Below are positions 7,807-13,841 of a DNA stretch of 13,841 nucleotides, piece after piece. Origin of the DNA: Bremia lactucae. Taxonomy: Eukaryota > Oomycota > Peronosporomycetes > Peronosporales > Peronosporaceae. The stretch is from NCBI RefSeq assembly GCF_004359215.1, contig NC_090610.1:6165704-6179544 (forward strand), in the 5' to 3' direction. The notes under the pieces were generated by a model. It made no database searches. It saw only the letters and a list, made by a program, of their open reading frames with translations, and was not told the DNA's origin. Every line of letters begins with the position of its first letter. The stretch's first letter is position 1. The translations under genes and the position numbers were made by a program.

Positions 7807-8228
7807 CAGTCGCAATCTGCGACAACCTTCAACTGGGCACATGAAACCTTATCGACCGTCGCCTCTAACTCGTGACGACGGGATCACTCATGGTCAAGAT
7901 TCTCCCTTGAATAATAAGGGGTGTGATCCAAATCACAATGTTGAATCGGGCTCGTCAAGCGAGGCGAAACCGATCTTTCCTCCTCCTCTACACCCATTAA
8001 TGATTCAGGTGGTGAGAAGCGCATTATTGTTATAAGTTTCTTGAGCCACCGTGAGACAAAGGGGATTTGAACGATTCTCGTTCGTTGGCGAGGGTATTCA
8101 CCCTCGCATGATAGTTGGAACCTCATTCACAACTGATGTTGGACAATCTGGGCCTCGTCTTACAGTACGACGAGACCCATCCTCCTCGACAGAGGTCCAT
8201 CGGAGAACGAACGCTTCCGCGCTCGTAA
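7807..8228 (+). pseudogene. pol: Pol C-terminal linker and chromodomain of element B
   Basis: The plus-strand frame to 8035 gives a proline/serine-rich linker ending SGSSSEAKPIFPPPLHPL. A frame change leads to NDSGGEKRIIV and the chromodomain core TILVRWRGYSPSHDSW (about 8071-8118), with a TGA at 8068-8070 just before it. A further single-base frameshift near 8125 leads to QLMLDNLGLVLQYDETHPP, ending at a TAA (8226-8228). Chromodomains at the integrase end direct chromoviruses to chromatin marks such as H3K9 methylation; that is family knowledge. The position fits the end of pol of element B. Confidence 0.82.
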
Positions 8229-8261
8229 AAGGATTGGGGTAGGTTCAATTCATTGACGCAT

Positions 8262-9279
8262 CTAGTAAGAGATGAGCGTCCTAGAATGAGGATCTTTCAG
8301 GGAATATGCTTTCTTAGGGGCATGACCTGCAACATTAAAACAGCATGGACATGAGTCCCTCCACGAGAGGCAAGGAATCCCTGCCTCTCTAGACAAACGG
8401 TGCAACTTATAGCGTGCACCGACTACGGTCCGTTTCTGAGACCGTCACGGAAAGCATTTAGCTTGTCAAGCCAGACCTTACGGCCTAGGTTTTGTACATT
8501 CTGTACGAAGGCTGTCCAAGCTTGGTACAAAGGTTTGGCATCCTTTGCTCGTTGGCAAGTGCACCACCGATGCTGGTAAAAGAAATCGATGAAGAATTCC
8601 GTCTCATCCTCACCATCCTTGTGAAGCCTGGATGACTCGACTAACGGAATATGATATTGATCGTTGGTCACACCTGACTAACGAATGAAGTTTCTCTTAA
8701 AGGGTAACCAAGGCCTCTTTTCAGGAGTGTACCCAACGTGTTGCGGTCACTCTCCTGTTGGCTCATGTTAACGTTAACTTTAACTTGACCCTGGGAGCGG
8801 AGCCCTTAATTTACTCATTTTCTGGTGATGCAAACTAGCATCACCAGCAGCACTCTTACAATCGCGACCACGTAGTACCAGGTGACGCATTCTAACGTCA
8901 CCAGAGTGGTCATCGTCCTCGGAGTCATCTGATGATAACTCGCCACCAAAGAGGTCCAACGAATTAAACAACCTCGTCATCACCTTTTGGTAGTCATGTT
9001 AGAGCCCAAAAGCTTCAATGGGCTCGACCCTGGGTGACCCGGCGACTGAGAAGTCGCCACTGAGTCGGGCGATGCAGCTGACTTGTCCCCATCACCTGCA
9101 GTGTCATCAACAGATGACATACCCCAATCACCTCGAATGAGAGTAGGAGGTGAAATATCCCCCGCAGTAGACGCACTAGCATCTACTGACACATTTGCCT
9201 TACTGACAGCTACACTGATCCGTGCAGCTGCCAAATTAGCGGCCTCAAGGCCCACGCGCAGAGACTTGTTTGTCGCCAT
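8262..9279 (-). pseudogene. Antisense coding region between pol and 3' LTR, unknown protein
   Basis: A chain of minus-strand frames: 9279-8980 (ATG GCG ACA AAC start; Ala/Ser/Asp-rich, MATNKSLRVGLEAANLAAAR), 8983-8780 (LFNSLDLFGGELSSDDSEDDD acidic run), about 8813-8674 (contains MSQQESDRNTLGTLL), 8671-8423 (FFIDFFYQHRWCTCQRAKD, QAWTAFVQ) and about 8420-8262, which holds a Cys/His cluster CPCCFNVAGH near 8350-8322. The pieces abut or overlap by a few bases, as a single gene of about 330 codons would with four frameshifts. I recognise no family; the order acidic, mixed, Cys/His could suit a gag-like or nucleic-acid-binding protein, but this is speculation. A plus-strand frame at 9083-9361 overlaps the first piece and is the main rival reading. 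Confidence 0.45.
8822..8902. repeat. Two duplicated hairpin units inside the antisense region
   Basis: CTGGTGATGC / GCATCACCAG (8822-8831 and 8838-8847, 6-base loop) and GGTGACG / CGTCACC (8881-8887 and 8896-8902, 8-base loop). The two units also resemble each other as direct copies about 57 bases apart, giving SGDVRMRHL and AGDASLHHQ on the minus strand. Confidence 0.7.
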
Positions 9280-9301
9280 CTTGATTTTGGTCAAAATTAA
9301 G

Positions 9302-9440
9302 AATGCAAACAAAATCGGTATTTTGATTAAAATCATAATGCAAATACAATCGGTATTTTGATTAAAATCATAATGCAAGTAAAATCGGTATTTTAATTAT
9401 ATTCATAATGCAAATAAATCGGTATCATGATTAAACCAAT
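9302..9440. repeat. 35-bp tandem repeat, four copies
   Basis: Units begin AATGCAA and contain ATCGGTATTTTGATTAAA: 9302-9336, 9337-9371, 9372-9406 (35 bp each) and 9407-9440 (34 bp), with a partial fifth start at 9441. The middle copies are nearly identical; the last is more diverged. The array lies just upstream of the antisense ATG at 9279 and about 80 bp from the 3' LTR. Confidence 0.92.
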
Positions 9441-9508
9441 AATGTTAATTACAGACTTACGAAATCTTTCCTGTCACCCTACATCAATCACTATGGTAAC
9501 TGTTGGTC

Positions 9509-9521
9509 AAAGGTGGGGCGA
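9509..9521 (+). other. Polypurine tract of element B
   Basis: AAAGGTGGGGCGA, purine-rich on the plus strand (11 of 13), directly abuts the LTR start TGTAACGGGG. This is the position of the primer for plus-strand DNA synthesis and fixes the LTR as the 3' LTR of a plus-strand element. Confidence 0.65.
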
Positions 9522-10001
9522 TGTAACGGGGTGTCTCGTTACATATGTATTAATTCCTATAAGAGGAAATAAGAAAAGAAGTACAAAATGATTTTCTTAA
9601 TTTTTTTTTCAACAGTTTCAATCTACCAAATTTGATATTTTTGATGCAATAAGACATTAGCTCTTATGATTGGTTTATTTAAGTCGAAAATAACCCCGCC
9701 AATCGTTTCAAGACACGATTGTGCGGTGCGCAAGGAGGCGCCATACTTAGTTAGATATTAATATAATACGTTCAGTAGTAGACAGAAGATCGTTACGTAG
9801 ATATCTAATTATATTAATACAGTTTTACTTTTCCCTAATTCTAATCCATTCAATTACCTTTTGATAGCTAAAGACCCTTATTTAATTAGAAACCTTCCTC
9901 TCTACTCTTGTGTACGTGAAGTTTCGAGGTACTCACCTGCACTGTAATCAGTGTAAGGTTAACTAATACTGATCAGTACTAGGGAAAGGTGCCCCGTTAC
10001 A
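9522..10001 (+). repeat. 3' LTR of element B (480 bp)
   Basis: It begins TGTAACGGGGTGTCTCGTTACA and ends GTGCCCCGTTACA; the ends are inverted repeats. Its last 70 bases match the 5' LTR remnant at 2068-2138, and its 3' half has patches shared with the A and D LTRs (AATTATATTAATAC, GTGTACGTGAAG). No primer binding site follows it, and a polypurine tract precedes it. Flanks GGCGA and AACTC do not match, as expected when it is one end of an element, not a solo LTR. Confidence 0.82.
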
Positions 10002-10009
10002 AACTCGGC

Positions 10010-10217
10010 TTTGGTTAGACATTCTACAACTTATCCTTTTTAATCTGTTTTAGTTTTTATTTCTAAATTTTAAGTCTAGCCCCAGGGCTTATCTGTGTTC
10101 ACGATATTCGGGGTCCCAGGGGTTTTCCATGATATCGTTGATGATTTAACTCTAAATCAAGATAACCCGTGACCTTTCAGTCGACAGGTCGGTCCTTGAC
10201 CACTGCGCCAGGTGGAA
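10010..10217 (-). repeat. tRNA-like, probable SINE-derived stretch
   Basis: The minus strand carries a perfect pol III A box, TGGCGCAGTGG (10210-10200), followed by GACCT..AGGTC as an anticodon-stem-like pair and, at 10168-10158, GGGTTATCTTG as a degraded B box. The loop is too long (10 bases), the T arm is poor and no acceptor stem closes, so it is not a working tRNA gene. About 150 bases follow, ending A/T-rich, which is the build of a tRNA-derived SINE (such families are known in Phytophthora). A 7-base inverted repeat ACGATAT/ATATCGT lies at 10101-10138. Confidence 0.5.
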
Positions 10218-10224
10218 CTCAGAT

Positions 10225-10670
10225 TGTAATGGGGTGTATCATTACATGAAATTATCACTTAGAAGTTGTTAATTAATATATTATCTAACACGTAAATAAT
10301 ATTTGGAGAATATTACTTTCTATTGTAATGTTCAGAAATTTTATCCATAAATAGGTATAGACCATTACATCTATTTATCCCGCAGACTCATCAGCTGTAA
10401 ACGTAAACAAAGTGATAGAGACAGATAAGATTTCAATTGCATGTTTAGTATTAGTTCATAATTTTGAGTTAGCATTAACAGATAGAAAGAAGAGAACCAT
10501 AATTATATTAATACGGTTTTTATTTAACCCTCTTAAAGAAAGTTGTCTTAAAGAGTAGTCTTCCTCTGCACATACTAGTGTACGTGAAGTAACGTGAGGC
10601 ACCACTCGCAACTGAAGCAGTGCGAAGTGCACTTGTACTGAAGCAGAACAAGTCGTAGTGCCCCGTTTTA
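10225..10670 (+). repeat. 5' LTR of element D (446 bp)
   Basis: It begins TGTAATGGGGTGTATCATTACA and ends GTGCCCCGTTTTA, two bases before TGGTAGCA. Full-length alignment to the A LTR at 1641-2067 is about 85% by eye. The 39-base block at 10341-10379 is almost unchanged. The last base pair of the LTR appears mutated (TTA instead of ACA). Confidence 0.88.
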
Positions 10671-10672
10671 CC

Positions 10673-10691
10673 TGGTAGCACTTTGTAGTCC
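10673..10691 (+). other. Primer binding site of element D
   Basis: TGGTAGCACTTTGTAGTCC, identical to that of element A, two bases after the LTR end. Confidence 0.72.
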
Positions 10692-10720
10692 GTCCAAGGA
10701 CCACTTTTCTTTCATCTAAC

Positions 10721-11849
10721 ATGTCCACGTCAGATATTGGTGGAATACGCATCACCCTCGAGTAAAAGCTACTCCTTTCTAAGTGACTTAGAAAGGAATG
10801 CGGTCGAACGAATGAGTTCGACCGTAGGGAACGCTGTCATCTTGGCCATGCTGTCCGGTTTTTGGACAGAGATGCCCTCCATTCAGCCATCGCCAAGTTC
10901 ATACAACATTAATTTGACGAGATGAAGGAAAAAGTAGCCTTGCTAAATCAGCAAAGCTCTCAACAGGCAGAACTGTTGACGTTACAACAGGTACAAACCC
11001 CTGTACCTGGGAAGACGCATACGCGTCGTCCCCAAACTCTAGAGATTGACATCTCTAAGTATAGGGGATAGTCGAAGAAGACTCCCTCTTAAAATGATTG
11101 TTGAGTTGGACGATGCCATGAGGGCACGTCACATCATCGACGAGCAAATGCAAGTCGCATTTGCTCAATCAAATTTGGCAGGTCGTGCCAAAACGTGGGC
11201 ATTGGGCCTTAGATTGCGCGACCCATACGTCTTTGGGTCGCTAGATGCTTTTAAAGCCCGGCTCAAACAGACGTTTGAACCGCCTAGAGCTGAGTTCAGA
11301 GCTCGATCAGAGCTTCTGAAACTCAAGCAAGGCAAGCGAGATGTTCACGCATATGCCCAGCACATACGACTCTTAGCGAGTTGTACAACAAATAACCCAG
11401 TCCATGAACTTACGTTGATTACGGTGTTAATGCAAGGCCTTACGGATGGTCCCGTAAAGCCCCACCTGTTCCGCTTGGAACTGGATACGCTTGAAGAAGC
11501 AATATCCTTTGCGGAGCAGGAGGACTTTAGCTTGAGACAGGCTCAAGCTAGTTCGTCATGGTATCGTCCTCCAAGACGACACGAGTTAAGAGGTCGTCCA
11601 GAACCCATGGATCTTTCTTACGTCAAAAGCGAGAGACCTCGCTTTTGGAGCAATAAGCCATCGCAGAAATGCCATCGCTGCCAAAAATTAGGACACTACG
11701 CTCATGAGTGTAGTCCCCCATGCCCAGCACCGAAAGGTACTGAACGTAATTTTAGACCGTATGCCAAAAAGGGCAACGGTCGCGGGTCCGACGTTGTTGC
11801 GAAATCGCAACAGCAAGGCGGACCACCAAAAAGCGGTCGGGGTCAGTAG
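10721..11849 (+). pseudogene. gag: Gag of element D, N-terminal part broken, C-terminal part open
   Basis: The ATG at 10721 aligns with the gag start of A. One-base losses and a TAA follow within 45 bases; the frame is picked up at 10737-10925 (SYSFLSDLERNAVERMSS), shifts again at the TCCGGTTTTTGG run near 10855, has a TAA at about 10911 and another break near 11070. From 11046 to 11849 the frame is open for 267 codons and nearly identical to A (SNLAGRAKTWALGL, LKQGKRDVHAYAQH, CCHC knuckle CHRCQKLGHYAHEC at about 11670-11711). All lesions lie 5' of about 11100, where identity to A also jumps from about 87% to 98%. The open part has no natural start. Confidence 0.9.
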
Positions 11850-12299
11850 GGACGCAACGCCCTACTGATTTAGCAACCTCAAGAGAATTTGCAAATCTCT
11901 TGACTGAAGTTGCTCCAGACACACAAAAAGTATGTGTCTCTGCACCTGGTGATGAGGTATCCCTCATCACCTTATAATTAAAAGTGACCAATGATTTGTC
12001 ACTTAGAGCCCTAGTGGACTGCGGAGCGTCGAATAATTTTATTCGTCGCCGGTTACTAGAGAGTCGTAGGCTCAAATATGTTGAGCGCGACATCCCTCTA
12101 ACGAGGATGACGGTGCGTCTAGCGACAGCCGCATCGATAACAGTAATGAAACGCGTAGTGAAATTTAACTACACGTTAAGAGATTTATAGTATGATGGTG
12201 ATTTCATCGTACTGGATTTGAATGAAAAATTTGATGTCATCCTAGGTTTACCTTGGCTCAGAACGAGCCAAGGATCAGCTGGCAGCATCGATCCGTAAA
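11850..12299 (+). pseudogene. pol: Pol leader and protease of element D, broken
   Basis: The pol leader reads in the -1 frame from the end of gag to a TAA at 11975-11977. The protease piece 11984-12190 has LVDCGAS and NFIRRRL and ends at TAG 12188-12190. The same frame then reads YDGDFIVLDL and FDVILGLPWL until a short deletion relative to B near 12255 shifts it. All three lesions are also in element A. Only two residues of the protease piece differ from A. Confidence 0.85.
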
Positions 12300-12888
12300 G
12301 ATGCCTGCCACTTGCTCATCAGATGGCCATCTGATGAACGTCTTTGAGCGTCCACAAGCGTGTGTACTACGAGTAAGTGCAGTGGCCTCACTTGTGGTAC
12401 GGCTGTTAGTACAACTGCACAAGATCACAGTGTGATTACCAATCACACTGTGAAGTCAGCTGCCGGCGGCTGTGTTAATGCACATGCAGTCTTGAAGGTC
12501 CACCACTCGAAGAGGTCGATTGGACTGAGACATGAATGTACGCCTGGCGGGCGACACTCAAGGAGTATACCGGTTGCCCCAAAGGGACAACACGATGATC
12601 CTAGCTCGAGTAGAGAGTCGACCGTAGAGGACCCGACTGTGATAGCGTAATCACACTCGGAAGACGTTGAAGGAAGAGGTCCCCACGTACTTGAGGAGAA
12701 ATCTCCTCAAATAGTTGAAATAGTTGAAGTAACTAGACTTCTAGATCCCGAGGGATTAATCCCTCGGCAGCCTGTGGATAAATCCCACGAAGCAACCGAG
12801 ACATTAAATGTCTTGGTCAATAACGGTTCAAGAGTAGGCGCTTATACTCTTGATCTGTATGCGCCTTCAAAATTAACTTCGGAGATAA
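12253..12888 (+). pseudogene. pol: Protease-RT linker of element D, broken
   Basis: Frame 12253-12435 (KMPATCSSDGHLMNVFERPQAC) passes to 12360-12650 (GLTCGTAVSTTAQD, EDPTVIA), both matching element B's linker at 3793-4077, so this is genuine coding sequence between protease and RT. Further patches match B (VNNGSRVGAYTLDL, SEITQLPVLE). The frame changes at least twice more before the open RT frame begins at 12889. Confidence 0.7.
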
Positions 12889-13841
12889 CTCAATTACCGG
12901 TTCTTGAGAGATCTACATGGTGGTAAAATCAAGAAGATTTGCGCTCTCGTCACAGTGGACGATTACGTAACCGACATTCGGTCAGCGGTAATTCTTGCAG
13001 AGAACGAAGGAGTTCTCAGCAGCTCATCGATGGACGAAAGTGTCCTCGACGTGAAGACACGGATTGAAATATATACTTCTCAATCTTGGGAGTCACTCAA
13101 GACAAATCCTCTATACGAGGATTTAATAGAATTCAGGGATGTATTCCCTGAAGCAGTTCCATGCGAGTTACCTAAGGATAAAGGCACTCGACATGAGATC
13201 GAGCTCAAACCGGGCTCGAAGTACTGTGTCATGAAGCAGTGGCCACTGCCTCGTGAACAAGTACTTGCGATCGACAAATTCTTTGCCGATCGGGTAAAAG
13301 CGGGCCATGTGAGGGAATCAACTTCCCCACATAGCTCTCCGACCTTCTGTGTGCGAAAGGCCACAGGAGGGTGGCGGATAGTGCACGCATTCAATAAACT
13401 GAATGCTGCAACGATACCGGCTCAAACGCCGATACCGAGAAAAGACGTAATCATAGACGGTATGTCTAAGAGTACTATCTTTTCTTCTATGGATCTGATG
13501 GATGGGTTCTATCAAATCCTTATGCGTGAACGGGATATCCCGTACACAGCAGTGAGCACCCCCAGTGGTATGCTCTGGGAATGGCTAGTGATGCCTCAGG
13601 GGCTTAGTAACGCCCCTGCAACATTCAACAGATGTGTAACAAATCTGTTGAGACCGGTGCGGGATTTCGCACCGAGTTATTTCGACGATGTATTCGTCCA
13701 TAGCCGGGCCATGGACGGTAAGACGGACGTGGAAGTTCATAAAACTCACGTTCGTCAGGTTCTTACACTTATGCGAAAGCATAAGTTGTATGCAAATCTC
13801 AAGAAGTGTATATTCGCTGCAAGCGAAATACCACTTCTTGG
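12889..13841 (+). CDS. pol: Reverse transcriptase of element D, open and running off the window
   Basis: No stop for about 317 codons from 12889 to the window end; preceded by TAA 12886-12888 and frameshifted linker, so the reading start is not native. RT copies element RNA into DNA. Motifs in order: KQWPLPRE, SSPTFCVRKATGGWRIVHAFNKLN, MDLMDGFYQI with the first catalytic Asp at 13492-13494, VMPQGLSNAPATFNR, and YFDDVFVHS with the catalytic pair at 13678-13689, then ANLKKCIFAASEIPLL. All catalytic residues are present. A 7-bp stem hairpin (13655-13674) sits directly before YFDD; its counterpart in element B is where the inversion broke. The RNase H and integrase domains should follow outside the window. 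Confidence 0.9.

Larger units (their letters stand above)
2068..10001 (+). mobile_element. Element B: decayed Ty3/gypsy chromovirus with inverted pol centre
   Basis: The 5' LTR remnant (2068-2138) and the complete LTR at 9522-10001 belong to the same LTR type and have the same orientation. Between them lie primer binding site, gag, protease, RT N-half, an inverted block with RT C-half, RNase H and integrase, a chromodomain on the plus strand, an antisense coding region, tandem repeats and a polypurine tract. LTR remnants differ at about 8 of 65 aligned bases, so B is old. It was split on its left by insertion of A. The expected target duplication is aactc (10002-10006) and should reappear left of B's missing 5' LTR start, outside the window. 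Reading 2068-10001 as a single element is inference; gag to RT and the 3' LTR are each well supported. Confidence 0.7.
10225..13841 (+). mobile_element. Element D: Ty3/gypsy retrotransposon, 5' part
   Basis: LTR, primer binding site, gag, protease, linker and RT in order on the plus strand, cut by the window end inside RT. Same family as element A in the opposite orientation. The flank bases cagat (10220-10224) should reappear after its 3' LTR. The gag N-terminal part is decayed, while the gag C-terminal part and RT are open. Confidence 0.9.

Noticed and set aside
9083..9361. 92-codon plus-strand frame
   Set aside because: Overlaps the antisense region; its C-terminal part is tandem repeat. 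The minus strand has a longer chain of abutting frames, so I prefer that, but not firmly.
9302..9440. CRISPR array
   Set aside because: Units are contiguous without unique spacers, in a eukaryotic retroelement context.
9522..10001. Solo LTR
   Set aside because: A polypurine tract precedes it, its flanks do not match each other, and its partner remnant lies at 2068-2138.
10140..10217. Functional tRNA gene
   Set aside because: A box is good, but the anticodon loop is 10 bases, the B box is degraded and no acceptor stem closes.

Overview
The window holds no host gene that I can recognise. About 97% of it can be assigned to Ty3/gypsy-type LTR retrotransposons (gag with a CCHC knuckle, then protease, RT, RNase H, integrase and a chromodomain, so chromovirus-like). 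The protein style, such as the integrase-tail motif MRTHPTFYVGRL, the VRWRGY..SHDSW chromodomain and a DCGAS protease site, suggests a repeat-rich oomycete (Phytophthora, Bremia or Peronospora type). That placement is an inference from family resemblance, not a database result.

Layout. (1) 1-2067, minus strand: 5' part of element A, with LTR, primer binding site, an intact 374-aa gag and the start of a broken pol. Its 3' part lies left of the window. (2) 2068-10001, plus strand: element B, older and heavily decayed. Element A sits inside its 5' LTR, of which only the last ~71 bp remain. B then has broken gag, protease and the first half of RT (to ~5180). Next come about 2.4 kb (5181-7582) read on the opposite strand: second half of RT, RNase H and integrase. 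A chromodomain tail follows on the plus strand again (to 8228). I read this as one pol gene whose middle was inverted in place, because the missing half of RT on the left is exactly what the inverted block starts with. A perfect 34-bp-arm palindrome (7731-7806) and a minus-strand leucine-zipper fragment lie next to the right breakpoint. Between pol and the 3' LTR (9522-10001) there is a decayed antisense coding region (8262-9279) preceded by a 35-bp tandem repeat. (3) 10002-10224: flanking DNA with a tRNA-like, probably SINE-derived stretch on the minus strand. (4) 10225-13841, plus strand: element D, same family as A, with LTR, gag (N-terminal part broken), broken protease and linker, and an open RT frame running off the window.

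How the parts relate. A and D are close relatives, and B is a more distant member of the same lineage. A and D are ~98% identical from mid-gag through the protease but only ~85-88% identical in the LTR and the gag 5' part. They share three disabling pol lesions in the high-identity stretch. This points to gene conversion or retroviral-style recombination, and perhaps to mobilisation in trans of a copy with good gag and dead pol.
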